The notes under the pieces are model-generated. The model made no database searches. It was not told the DNA's origin and worked only from the letters and a program-made list of their open reading frames with translations. The position numbers and the translations under genes were made by a program. A stretch of 62,888 nucleotides of DNA from assembly GCA_002839355.1 (NCBI GenBank), contig PGXW01000039.1, positions 1-62,888 on the forward strand, in the 5' to 3' direction. Source of the stretch: Spirochaetae bacterium HGW-Spirochaetae-2 (GTDB lineage: Bacteria; Spirochaetota; Spirochaetia; Sphaerochaetales; Sphaerochaetaceae). The stretch's first letter is position 1. Every line of letters begins with the position of its first letter. Below are positions 17,158 through 25,936 of the stretch, one piece after another.

Positions 17158-19137
17158 ATGTATGTCTCCGTACTGCTGAACAACCCGCTCGGACAACGGT
17201 TCACCTATTCGGTTCCCCCCGACTGTGTTGCCCAGGTGGGCATGCGAGCTGTAGTGCCGTTCGGCAAGCGTGAGGTCACCGCCTACATTGTCGATGTACA
17301 CGAGACGATTGAAGTTGCCACCTATGCCATCAAACCCATCAAACGTGTGATCGACAAGGAACCACTGTATGGTGGGCGTGAAATCGAACTGGCCAAATGG
17401 ATGGCCCGGTTCTATCTCTGCAGCGAAGGGGAAGCGCTTGGTAGCATGATCCCAAGCGGGAGACGCGATGTCGAACCCGCCTTGCTTCCCATGGATGAGG
17501 ATAGCGTGGCTATCGGGGACCATATGCTCTCGGACGAGCAACAGTCCACCCTTGACGCTATCCTCGCCAGTTCCCAACCGATGCACTATCTCTATGGGGT
17601 GACCGGCAGTGGCAAGAGCGAGGTATTCCTTCGCATCGCCGAAAACGTGATCGCAAAGGGTCTGCAGGTAATCTACCTGGTGCCTGAGATTACGCTGACC
17701 CACCAATTGGCCAGGCAGGTATCCAAGCGGTTCGCGGGTCGGGTCGCCATTCTCCATTCCGGCATGACACCTTCGCAACGGTTGTCCGCATGGCGCAAGA
17801 TCAAGCGTGGCGAAGTGCAGTTGGCTATCGGCGCCCGGAGTGCCGTATTCGCACCCTTCGGACAGTTGGGGTTGATAATTATCGATGAGGAACACGAGAA
17901 TTCCTACAAGTCGGGAAGCAATCCTCGATACCATGCCCGGCAAATTGCCCAGAAGAAGGCATTGGAAGCCGGGGCGGTCATGATCATGGGTAGCGCGACT
18001 CCGTCATTGGAAGCACATCTGATGATGGAGGAGAAGAAGGTCGTCCGCCACGTCCTTTCCCGCCGGGTCGCCGGGGGTGTTCCCCCCCAGGTGACGGTGG
18101 TGAACATGCTGGCGGAGCAACGTATGCTCTCCAAAAAGCTGATGGGAGAGATGAAGGCGACGCTTGCCAAGGGTCGTCAGGTTATCCTGTTTCTCAACCG
18201 TAGGGGGTTCTCCCACTACTTCCACTGCCGCAGTTGCGGGTATGACATGGTCTGTCCACACTGTTCCGTCGCGCTCACCTACCATAAGGACAAGCATAGG
18301 ATGGTCTGCCACTACTGCGGATTCTCGCGCAACCCCATATCGGTTTGTCCCGAATGTTCCTCCGTGGACGTCGGTTACGGTGGTTTCGGCACGGAGATGG
18401 TGGAAATGGAAGTCGGCCAATTTTTCCCCCAGGCCCGTATCGCCCGGTTGGATACCGATTCGGCCAAGGACAAGCCGATGGTCGCCACCGTGCTCCACGA
18501 GTTTCGCGAGGGTAAAATCGATATCCTGTTGGGAACCCAGATGGTTGCCAAAGGGTTGAACTTTCCCCTGGTGGACCTGGTGGGGATCGTCTTGGCGGAC
18601 AGCGCCCTGAACCTTCCCGACTTCAGGTCCCAGGAGCGGACCTTTTCCCTTATCGTGCAAGTCAGCGGCAGGGCAGGACGCTACAACGATGCGGGAAAGG
18701 TCGTGGTCCAGACCTTCCATCCCGACAACACGGCGATACGGTTGGCGACCAACGGCAATATCGAGGAATTCTATCGCCAGGAATTGGCAGCGAGAAAGGA
18801 AACAGCCTTTCCCCCCTACACCCGGTTGGTGAACTTCACCATTCGGGGACGAAGCAAGGAGAAGACTGAAGTGGAAATCGAACGGTTGAGCCACATGGTC
18901 GAATCCTTCCTCCACGGACTTGCCGAATCCAATGTTCCGCCGAAGCAGATTCCCGACATACTCGGCAGCGCTCCCTGCCCGTTGGAGAAGATAGCCGGCA
19001 ACTGGAGGCATCATCTTGTCCTGAGGGGCTTCGAGCCCTCCCGCGTCCTCCAAATCGCCACCGGTGTGTACGAGCAATACAAGGCGCCTTCCGGAATGTA
19101 TCTGGAAATAGACTTGGATCCATTGCAGATGCTCTGA
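17158..19137 (+). CDS. priA: primosomal replication protein N' (PriA helicase)
   Basis: This 3'-5' helicase restarts stalled replication forks. The 659-residue protein has a PriA N-terminal DNA-binding domain, Walker A GVTGSGKS near 147-154, Walker B IIIDEEHENSYKSG near 245, a Cys-rich zinc insertion (CRSCGYDMVCPHC ... CHYCG ... CPECS near 355-402), and helicase motifs V/VI (LLGTQMVAKGLNFP, VSGRAGRY). The length is slightly under the E. coli 732. It starts three bases after the glycosylase gene and is probably in the same transcript. Confidence 0.96.
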   Translation: MYVSVLLNNPLGQRFTYSVPPDCVAQVGMRAVVPFGKREVTAYIVDVHETIEVATYAIKPIKRVIDKEPLYGGREIELAKWMARFYLCSEGEALGSMIPSGRRDVEPALLPMDEDSVAIGDHMLSDEQQSTLDAILASSQPMHYLYGVTGSGKSEVFLRIAENVIAKGLQVIYLVPEITLTHQLARQVSKRFAGRVAILHSGMTPSQRLSAWRKIKRGEVQLAIGARSAVFAPFGQLGLIIIDEEHENSYKSGSNPRYHARQIAQKKALEAGAVMIMGSATPSLEAHLMMEEKKVVRHVLSRRVAGGVPPQVTVVNMLAEQRMLSKKLMGEMKATLAKGRQVILFLNRRGFSHYFHCRSCGYDMVCPHCSVALTYHKDKHRMVCHYCGFSRNPISVCPECSSVDVGYGGFGTEMVEMEVGQFFPQARIARLDTDSAKDKPMVATVLHEFREGKIDILLGTQMVAKGLNFPLVDLVGIVLADSALNLPDFRSQERTFSLIVQVSGRAGRYNDAGKVVVQTFHPDNTAIRLATNGNIEEFYRQELAARKETAFPPYTRLVNFTIRGRSKEKTEVEIERLSHMVESFLHGLAESNVPPKQIPDILGSAPCPLEKIAGNWRHHLVLRGFEPSRVLQIATGVYEQYKAPSGMYLEIDLDPLQML

Positions 19138-19140
19138 ACG

Positions 19141-19170
19141 TTGACGGTTGGACCGTTTTGCGGCTATTAT
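19141..19170 (+). promoter_or_regulatory. promoter for def, possibly leaderless
   Basis: TTGACG (19141-19146) and TATTAT (19165-19170) are separated by 18 bases. A transcript would be expected to start about seven bases after the -10 box, which is the def ATG at 19177. There is no Shine-Dalgarno sequence before that ATG. Confidence 0.5.
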
Positions 19171-19176
19171 TGAACC

Positions 19177-19677
19177 ATGTTGGATATCTATACACTAGGT
19201 GAAGAAGTATTGCGTGAGAAGACGGAGAAAATTACCGTTTTCGACAACGCGTTGGCAATATTCGTGGATGCCATGTTCGAGACCATGGCTGAAGCCGATG
19301 GCATCGGATTGGCAGCTCCGCAGGTAGGTGTGCTCAAGCGATTGTTCGTGGTCGACACCCATCGTCCCGGTGAGCGCATGGTGTTCATCAACCCCGAGAT
19401 TATCGAGACCAGCCAGGAGCAGGGGCTGTATGAAGAGGGGTGCTTGAGCATTCCCGGCATGTACTATGATATCGTCAGGCCATTGGAAATAACCATTCAG
19501 GCACAGGACCTCTCGGGAAAGGCGTTTGTCAAACATATCGGCGGGACGTTGGCTCGGGTCGTGCAGCATGAGAACGACCATCTCAACGGCATCCTGTTCA
19601 TAGACAGGATGGACGAGGAAGCTCGGGAGAAACTGGTGGCCTCGTACAACAGGCGAAACAAGAAACGAAAAAAATAG
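19177..19677 (+). CDS. def: peptide deformylase
   Basis: This removes the formyl group from the N-terminal Met of nascent proteins. The 166 residues are the usual length. All three motifs are present: GIGLAAPQ (42-49), EEGCLSI (86-92, metal-binding Cys89), and HENDH (131-135, the usual HExDH with Asn at the variable position). The C-terminus is a Lys/Arg-rich tail. The adjacent fmt gene adds the formyl group and starts 12 bases downstream, the common def-fmt pairing. Confidence 0.96.
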   Translation: MLDIYTLGEEVLREKTEKITVFDNALAIFVDAMFETMAEADGIGLAAPQVGVLKRLFVVDTHRPGERMVFINPEIIETSQEQGLYEEGCLSIPGMYYDIVRPLEITIQAQDLSGKAFVKHIGGTLARVVQHENDHLNGILFIDRMDEEAREKLVASYNRRNKKRKK

Positions 19678-19689
19678 TGGAGATACTGC

Positions 19690-20655
19690 ATGGAATGTTC
19701 CGATTTGCGGATTCTGTTCGCAGGTAATCCGTCGATAGCCGTGCCTGCCCTTGAAGCCCTCTCAGAGGATTTCACGGTGGTTGGGGTCCTGACAAATCCA
19801 GACAGGCCGGTTGGACGTGGTCGCCATATGGAAGCACCCCCAGTCAAGGAGACGGCGATCCGGCTCGGGATTCCAGTACTCCAATATGAACGGCTCTTGG
19901 GTGATGCCCGCATGCAGGTTACTGCCTTGCAGCCGAATTTCCTGGTCTCGTTCGCTTGCGGCCACTATTTCGGTCCGAAGTTCCTCGCACTGTTTTCCCA
20001 GGGGACGGCGAACATCCACCCATCGCTCCTACCGAAATATCGTGGAAGCGCCCCGCTGCAATTCGCCCTACTAAACGGAGAATCGCACACGGGAATCAGC
20101 ATCCAACGGATCGTCGCGAAAATAGACAGCGGCAATATCCTCGCGCAGGAGACCCTGTCTTTGGATGGTACCGAAACCACACAGAGCCTTGGTGAAATCG
20201 TGGCGGTGCGTGCACCCGCCCTCATAACCGATACGTTGGAGCGGTTGTGCGCGGGCCGATTGGTTGAAACCGTACAACGGGAAGAGGACGCCACGTTCTC
20301 ATCTTTGCTGAGCAAGTCGGATGGCCTCGTCGATTGGACCGGTACCGCACGATCCATCCATTGCAAGGTGCGTGCGTATGCTCCCTGGCCGAAAGCGTAC
20401 ACAACTTACCAGGGAGTACAATTGATGATTGCATCGGTATACGGACCTGTCGATACGGCGGGAGAAGAACCGCTTCCGCCCGGTACTGATTGTGGAACTG
20501 TCGTGAGACATGAGAAGGAAAAGGGCTTGGCGATAGCTTGCAAAGACGGTCTGCTCTATGTGGATCGACTCCAACTGGCCCAGAAGAAGGAAATGGACAG
20601 CGCTTCTTTCATAAACGGTAATCCCCGGATTATCGGATCCGTGCTGGGAACGTGA
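19690..20655 (+). CDS. fmt: methionyl-tRNA formyltransferase
   Basis: This formylates Met-tRNAfMet using 10-formyl-tetrahydrofolate. The 321-residue product is of standard length. It has the N-terminal Rossmann start ILFAGNPSIAVPALEAL, the catalytic region containing ANIHPSLLPKYRGSAPLQFA (the His-Pro-Ser-Leu-Leu-Pro signature), and the C-terminal OB-like domain starting at GLVDWTGTARSIHCKVRAY. It is paired with def. Its stop overlaps the first possible start (GTG 20652) of the patatin gene. Confidence 0.95.
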   Translation: MECSDLRILFAGNPSIAVPALEALSEDFTVVGVLTNPDRPVGRGRHMEAPPVKETAIRLGIPVLQYERLLGDARMQVTALQPNFLVSFACGHYFGPKFLALFSQGTANIHPSLLPKYRGSAPLQFALLNGESHTGISIQRIVAKIDSGNILAQETLSLDGTETTQSLGEIVAVRAPALITDTLERLCAGRLVETVQREEDATFSSLLSKSDGLVDWTGTARSIHCKVRAYAPWPKAYTTYQGVQLMIASVYGPVDTAGEEPLPPGTDCGTVVRHEKEKGLAIACKDGLLYVDRLQLAQKKEMDSASFINGNPRIIGSVLGT

Positions 20656-20657
20656 AT

Positions 20658-23009
20658 ATGACAAGAATACGAGGTCGCATGAGAGCCGTTCTGTTGTCGT
20701 TGCTGTTGCTCGTTACCCTCGCGTCTCCACTTTCAGCGTATGAATATCGTAGCCTTACCCTCGGCGATCGCCAGATTGCGATCACCACCTATGGACTGAG
20801 CCCGGCGCAACGGAACCTCCGGCCGAAAGTCGCGCTCGTGCTTTCGGGGGGAGGGGCCAGGGGGTTCGCCCATATCCCGATCATCGAGGCGGTCGAGCGT
20901 GCGGGTATTCCCATCGACATGGTCTTGGGAACCAGCATGGGTAGCCTCGTGGGAGGTCTCTATGCAGCAGGATATTCGCCGGGAGATATGCGAAGACTCA
21001 TCGCTGCATACGACATGGTCGAGCTGTTCGCACTTTCGGCCTTACCACCTATTCCGCTTGACCCGACACCACTGCGACGCAATCGTGACAATCTGTTTAT
21101 CATCGGGTTCGATCGTGGTGGACTCGGAACCGCTTCCGGGATATTGGGCGACCAGCGGATACTGCAAATGCTCAACGATTCCCTGTCACGAGTCGCTGGA
21201 ATCGTGGACTTCGACGATTTGGCAATTCCTTTCCGCTGTATCGGTACCGATTTGGTCACGGGAGAAAAGATTATCTTCTCTTCCGGATCGTTGGTGACCG
21301 CGATCCGAGCCAGCATTTCGATACCATTGGTATTTACCCCGTATCCTGTCGACGGGCGTATGGTGATCGATGGTGGGCTGGTGGACAATATGCCGATCAA
21401 TCTTGCCAAGGAGATGGGTGCCGATATCGTAATCGCTGTCGATGTGAATGCAGTCGATTATGACGTGACAGCACAAGAGCTTGAATCGCTTACATCGATC
21501 CTTGCCCAGCTGGTGGTGATCCTCACGAAAAATACAGTCGTAGACCAAGTGGCTGGAGCAGACCTGTTGTTGAAACCCTCGCTGTTGGACCATGGACTCC
21601 TCGATTTCGCCGAGGTCGACGATATTCTCGTTGTAGGGGAAACCGAAGCTGCGTTGCACCTGGAGGATTTTTCCCGGATTGCACGGACCATCGGTACCGC
21701 CCGGCCTTTGAATGTCCTGGATCCCAATCGGTACGGACCCTACTTCAGCTTGCCGGACGTATTTGTCCGAACTGTATCGCACCGTTCGTTGCAAGGTGCC
21801 CAGTTTGAATCCAAAGCCGGCTTCGACCTGTCACAGTTCAATCGATTTGCAGGGTTTCCCTTGGATTCCATGCGCAAGTCGCAGCTCAACGCACAATTCG
21901 ACGAACTACGATTGTCGGGAAACTATGCGACGGTCTCATACGACTATACCGACGCAAGCCTCGGAAGATCGGGCTCGGTCTGGGGTAATCTGGAGATACA
22001 GACGCGCCAGTTCGCACCGAGGAGATCCTCGGTCTCCGCCGGTGTGTTCGGTACACTATCCTTCGTATTTGAGCCGGAAGAGACACCGTCATTCGAGTTC
22101 AAGCCCGACTTCTCGATCAGTTATTCGCTATACAAGGTTTTCGCCTCTCCAACCACGTGGTCGGTCCGGGTGTCGAACGACGATGCCTTGCATGTTGCGA
22201 ACCTGCTCATGTATGGGTTTTCCGACAATTGGAAGATTGGCAATGAGATCAGCTACCACAGCGGAGGTCTGCATCCGTTGAACCTTCGCTCCACCTTCAT
22301 GGACGAACAGGTGCAGGACAGGATGCTCTCCACCGAAATCATACTACAACATCAACCGTCTCCCAGGTTCCTTATCCAGACGGTGGCTCTCTTCGACTAC
22401 CTGTGGTTCGGTGATCCTTTGGTAGGTCAGGGTGGATTCCTTCCCTCGGTCCATTTGGAGAGTGTCTACAGCACCATGCCCTTCGGATTCTTTCCCCATC
22501 GTGGGACGCGTATGGATCTTTCCCTGGATGCGGAATTCAAGTCGGACTTGGGCTACAAGCTGGAAAGCCGACTCCAGAAGGTCTTTCCGATTGGGGATAG
22601 GAATGCCCTCTGGATCGACTTGCACGGCGGTCTTTCCCATATCCATGTGCCCCGGAAAGAGTCCTATTTCGATTTTGGCGGTTCACGTGGCATGCCGACC
22701 TATCCTTCGACCACCTTGGTCGACGATATGCTCTTGTTTCGGGTGAAACACCTGCATTGGTTCTTTGAAAAGCCGGTCGGTCTTATCCTCCAATCCATGC
22801 TCACCGTCGGTTCGTATGGGCAAACGGTAACCGGCCTGCTCACCGATGATCCCACATTGACAAACCTTGGAACCCCCTTTTCCACCTTCGGACCACTTGA
22901 AGCGAGTGCTTCGGTTGCCTTGGGGTTCTCGTTCGAAACGCTGGATTTGTTGTTCGGGTGTGCGATCGATGCCGAACTCAATGTATCGGTGTTCCTCGAG
23001 GTGCTCTAA
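20658..23009 (+). CDS. patatin-like phospholipase with outer-membrane barrel
   Basis: A 783-residue exported protein of the RssA/NTE type fused to a BamA-like barrel, related to PlpD-type autotransporters. It has a signal peptide (about residues 1-28, ending SPLSA), then a patatin domain with the oxyanion loop SGGGARG (63-69), the nucleophile motif GTSMG (Ser93), and the catalytic Asp in VIDGGLVDN (about residue 237). From about residue 370 onward it is aromatic-rich, strand-like sequence ending in a barrel-type C-terminus. There is no clear POTRA unit. ATG 20658 is used, but ATG 20679 with GAGG upstream would also give a good signal peptide. It probably acts as a lipase at the cell surface or periplasm. 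Confidence 0.85.
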   Translation: MTRIRGRMRAVLLSLLLLVTLASPLSAYEYRSLTLGDRQIAITTYGLSPAQRNLRPKVALVLSGGGARGFAHIPIIEAVERAGIPIDMVLGTSMGSLVGGLYAAGYSPGDMRRLIAAYDMVELFALSALPPIPLDPTPLRRNRDNLFIIGFDRGGLGTASGILGDQRILQMLNDSLSRVAGIVDFDDLAIPFRCIGTDLVTGEKIIFSSGSLVTAIRASISIPLVFTPYPVDGRMVIDGGLVDNMPINLAKEMGADIVIAVDVNAVDYDVTAQELESLTSILAQLVVILTKNTVVDQVAGADLLLKPSLLDHGLLDFAEVDDILVVGETEAALHLEDFSRIARTIGTARPLNVLDPNRYGPYFSLPDVFVRTVSHRSLQGAQFESKAGFDLSQFNRFAGFPLDSMRKSQLNAQFDELRLSGNYATVSYDYTDASLGRSGSVWGNLEIQTRQFAPRRSSVSAGVFGTLSFVFEPEETPSFEFKPDFSISYSLYKVFASPTTWSVRVSNDDALHVANLLMYGFSDNWKIGNEISYHSGGLHPLNLRSTFMDEQVQDRMLSTEIILQHQPSPRFLIQTVALFDYLWFGDPLVGQGGFLPSVHLESVYSTMPFGFFPHRGTRMDLSLDAEFKSDLGYKLESRLQKVFPIGDRNALWIDLHGGLSHIHVPRKESYFDFGGSRGMPTYPSTTLVDDMLLFRVKHLHWFFEKPVGLILQSMLTVGSYGQTVTGLLTDDPTLTNLGTPFSTFGPLEASASVALGFSFETLDLLFGCAIDAELNVSVFLEVL

Positions 23010-24007
23010 TGGATCAACTGTGGCGTGACTACAAGACCTACCTTCACCTGCGGTATGGACAACGGGTATACCGCATCGGCCTGGATGGCGGATTCTCGTG
23101 TCCCAATCGGACGGCCAGCCGTGGAGGAGGTTGCATCTATTGCGATGCCAAGGGTTCTTCGGCGGTCTACCAACGGAGGGATGAAAGCCGGTACAATCGC
23201 AGCAGTGCCTTTGTGGAGAATATCGACCAGCTGGGCAAGCCGGAACCATCCCTTTCCCTGGAGGACCGCAAACGTTCGTTGACAGCCCAGATACGGCATG
23301 GCTCCGATTTTCTCGACACGCGGTATCCCGATTCGGCGAAAAGCATCTACTTCCAGGCTTTTACCAGTACGTACGATGAACCAGAGGTGTTGAAGCAATT
23401 GTATGACCATGCCTTGCAGACCGGGGAGTATCGGGAATTGATAGTCAGTACGCGCCCCGATTGTCTGGAAGACCCGATAGTCGGATTGCTGGCTTCCTAT
23501 AGGCAGCGGGTGGATGCGGTGTGGGTGGAACTTGGCCTGCAAAGCGGAAACGATGCGACCTTGCGCTGGATAGGGCGGGGACACACAGTTTCCGATTATC
23601 TGGACGCCTGTGAAAGGTTGCATGCAGCCGGGATCGAGATAAGTACGCATGTGATCCTGGGATTTCCCCTGGAAGGCGATGCCGAGATCCTCAATACGGC
23701 GAAAGTGATTGCACAAAGCCACCCCGAAGCGATAAAGATCCATAATTTGCATGTGGTTGCCGGTACACGCCTCTATGAGCGGTATCTAGCCGAGAATCTG
23801 GCGGTTTCGGATATGGGAGAGCATGCACGCCAGACAATCCTGTTGCTCAGGCATATACCCGCCGATATTGTGATCCAGCGGTTTCTTAGCGACACCCCCT
23901 CGCACCGCTTGGCTGCCCCCAGGGACTTCGGTGACAAGAATACCTTCGTGACAGCCTTGCGCAACGAGATGGTTCGCTTGGGAGCCACACAGGGGGATGC
24001 GTTGTGA
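23009..24007 (+). CDS. radical SAM protein, YhcC/TIGR01212 type
   Basis: A 332-residue radical SAM enzyme of the YhcC family. The iron-sulfur motif is CPNRTASRGGGCIYC (Cys31, Cys42, Cys45), the long-spaced form typical of this family and the Elp3-like group. Further features are VWVELGLQSGNDATL and HVILGFPLEGDAEI, shared with Elp3-like SAM domains. The function is not established. The ATG overlaps the preceding stop (TAATG), and GAGG lies ten bases upstream. The VanZ gene begins inside its stop codon. Confidence 0.85.
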   Translation: MDQLWRDYKTYLHLRYGQRVYRIGLDGGFSCPNRTASRGGGCIYCDAKGSSAVYQRRDESRYNRSSAFVENIDQLGKPEPSLSLEDRKRSLTAQIRHGSDFLDTRYPDSAKSIYFQAFTSTYDEPEVLKQLYDHALQTGEYRELIVSTRPDCLEDPIVGLLASYRQRVDAVWVELGLQSGNDATLRWIGRGHTVSDYLDACERLHAAGIEISTHVILGFPLEGDAEILNTAKVIAQSHPEAIKIHNLHVVAGTRLYERYLAENLAVSDMGEHARQTILLLRHIPADIVIQRFLSDTPSHRLAAPRDFGDKNTFVTALRNEMVRLGATQGDAL

Positions 24008-24441
24008 AAATACGTGTGCTGCGGTTTTTCCATTGGTTCGGACTCGGTTCCAGCCCGCTGGTCCTGCTTCTTGTCACCGTGCTGTCCCTGTTGCCCTCGA
24101 GTGGATCTGCCGGCCTGATTTCCTGGCTTCCGTTTGGAGACAAGGGTGCCCATGCGCTGGCGTATGCGGCTTTGGGTTTCTGTATGTTCTGTGCGGTGGC
24201 TGCAAGGGGCGAGACCTGGCATCCAGGTGCGGTCATCGCGACAAACCGTTGGAGAATCGTTGCGATAGCGGGTTTGCTTATCGCGATCGGTCTGACGATA
24301 GAGCTTGTACAACCCCTGTTTGGCAGAAGTATGGAATTGCTGGATCTCGTTGCGGACGGTATCGGAGGCATTCTGGGGATTGCCGTTGGTATCCTGCTCT
24401 TGGCACTGGGATCGTATTGGGAAGAAAGGAGAGGGGGATGA
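24004..24441 (+). CDS. VanZ-like membrane protein
   Basis: A 145-residue protein with four hydrophobic segments (about 15-33, 50-65, 84-100, 118-138) and the VanZ signature: LLPSSGS early, DKGAHALAYAALGF after the first helix, and LTIELVQPLFGRSMELLDLVADGIGGILG. VanZ confers teicoplanin resistance in enterococci, but most homologues have no known role. The GTG start overlaps the radical SAM stop (GTGA), and the fumarase alpha ATG overlaps its own stop. Confidence 0.8.
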   Translation: MKIRVLRFFHWFGLGSSPLVLLLVTVLSLLPSSGSAGLISWLPFGDKGAHALAYAALGFCMFCAVAARGETWHPGAVIATNRWRIVAIAGLLIAIGLTIELVQPLFGRSMELLDLVADGIGGILGIAVGILLLALGSYWEERRGG

Positions 24442-25343
24442 TGAACCACCAGCAGAAGGATGAATTGACCGGTGCCGTACGCGACGCGCTGCTGCATGCG
24501 GTGACGCATCTGGAGCCTTCACTCATGACTCGGTTGGATTGGATGCATAGGGAAACGATGTCCGCAACAAAGGTGTTGGGAGCGGATGATGCCAAGAAGG
24601 CTCGCTACGAGGCCTCGTTGGAAGTCCTTGAGATGATTCAGGAAAACCTTGCCATTGCCGATGCAACGGGTTTGCCTATGTGCCAGGATACCGGTATGGT
24701 GGTCGCATTTGTCGAGATGGGAAGCGATGTCCATTTCTCCATGCAAGAGGTCGGCGAGGCTCTGGACAACGGCATCGCGCTGGCGGTGCGTGATGGATTC
24801 TTTCGCAATTCTGTTGTCTCCGATCCGGTGTTCGATCGGGAAAACACACGGACGAATCTTCCCGCGGTCGTGCATTGGTTCCCGAAGGAAAGCGGAGGAT
24901 TGACTATCCGTATGATGCTGAAAGGATTCGGAAGTGAGAATTGTTCGGCTTTGGCGATGTTGAACCCGACCGCCGGTGTCGAAACGGTACTTTCGACTAT
25001 CTTGGATATGGTCCGCAAAGCTGGTGGCAAGCCATGTCCTCCCATCGTCCTTGGAGTCGGGCTGGGAGGAACGGCGGAACGTGCACTGCTGCTCTCGAAG
25101 AAAGCGTTGTTGCGCGAAGTCGGTTCGACCAATCCCGATCCCCGATACGCCAGGCTGGAACAACAATTGTTTGATTCTATCCAGGACCTGCACATCGGAC
25201 CTGGAGGCTTCGGTGGCCCCTTGACCGCATTGGCCGTAGCTGTGGAACATGAACCGACCCACATCGCGGGCTTACCTGTCGGAGTCTCGATCAGCTGTTG
25301 GGCGGACCGCAAGGCGGTGGTCCAGTGGGGAGGTGCGCAATGA
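24438..25343 (+). CDS. fumarate hydratase class I, alpha subunit
   Basis: This is the N-terminal half of the oxygen-sensitive 4Fe-4S fumarase (or tartrate dehydratase) that interconverts fumarate and malate. The 301 residues carry the three cluster cysteines Cys82 (LPMCQDTGM), Cys169 (SENCSALAML) and Cys200 (GKPCPPIVLGVG). Two ATGs (24438 and 24441) follow GGAGAGGGGG. The beta-subunit gene overlaps by four bases (ATGA). An iron-sulfur fumarase fits an anaerobic lifestyle. The substrate could also be tartrate, which sequence alone does not settle. Confidence 0.9.
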   Translation: MMNHQQKDELTGAVRDALLHAVTHLEPSLMTRLDWMHRETMSATKVLGADDAKKARYEASLEVLEMIQENLAIADATGLPMCQDTGMVVAFVEMGSDVHFSMQEVGEALDNGIALAVRDGFFRNSVVSDPVFDRENTRTNLPAVVHWFPKESGGLTIRMMLKGFGSENCSALAMLNPTAGVETVLSTILDMVRKAGGKPCPPIVLGVGLGGTAERALLLSKKALLREVGSTNPDPRYARLEQQLFDSIQDLHIGPGGFGGPLTALAVAVEHEPTHIAGLPVGVSISCWADRKAVVQWGGAQ

Positions 25344-25864
25344 AACGGGAAATTCTGCTTCCGTTCGATGCCGAGACAATCTCTTCATTGAAAGCCTTCG
25401 ATCGTGTACTGTTGAGCGGAACAGTGCTGGTGGGGCGTGACCAGGTCCATCAACGGTTGTCGTTGCTGTTGCAAAACGGAGAGGACCTACCGGTTCCGTT
25501 GCAAGGCGAGACCATGTACTACATGGGCCCCTCTGCGACGCCCGATTCCATGGTGATCGGGTCCTGCGGGCCCACCACTTCCGCTCGGATGGATCCGTTC
25601 GTTCCAGCCCTCATGGAAGCGGGATTGGTCGCCACGATCGGCAAGGGTCCCAGGAGTCCCCAGGTAACCGAAGCCATCAAGAGGCATGGTGGTTTGTACC
25701 TGATTGCATTCGGTGGTTGCGGAGCCCTGTATGCAACCAAAGTGGTGTCACAACAAATCCTTGCATTCGGGGAGTTGGGGCCAGAGGCCCTGGTACGACT
25801 GGAAATACGGGAATTCCCTGCGATTGTTGGTATCGATAGTCGTGGAAATTCGGTATTTTCATGA
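25340..25864 (+). CDS. fumarate hydratase class I, beta subunit
   Basis: A 174-residue partner of the alpha subunit, matching the C-terminal half of class I fumarase. Characteristic segments are LLSGTVLVGRDQVHQRL, YMGPSATPDSMVIGSCGPTT, GLVATIGKGPRSPQV and IAFGGCGALYATKV. It starts at an ATG overlapping the alpha stop, so expression is coupled and equimolar. A run of seven T follows the stop, but I see no strong stem before it. Confidence 0.9.
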   Translation: MKREILLPFDAETISSLKAFDRVLLSGTVLVGRDQVHQRLSLLLQNGEDLPVPLQGETMYYMGPSATPDSMVIGSCGPTTSARMDPFVPALMEAGLVATIGKGPRSPQVTEAIKRHGGLYLIAFGGCGALYATKVVSQQILAFGELGPEALVRLEIREFPAIVGIDSRGNSVFS

Positions 25865-25936
25865 TTTTTTTGTAGACTACAGCAAACTTTGCGTTTACCA
25901 TGCACAAATGGGGTTGGGGAATAAGGACGTTCAAGC

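Noticed and set aside
23997-25343. Fumarase alpha as a 448-residue protein starting at 23997
   Set aside because: The first 147 codons overlap VanZ in another frame and look like a shadow. The family-typical N-terminus begins at 24438 behind GGAGAGGGGG.
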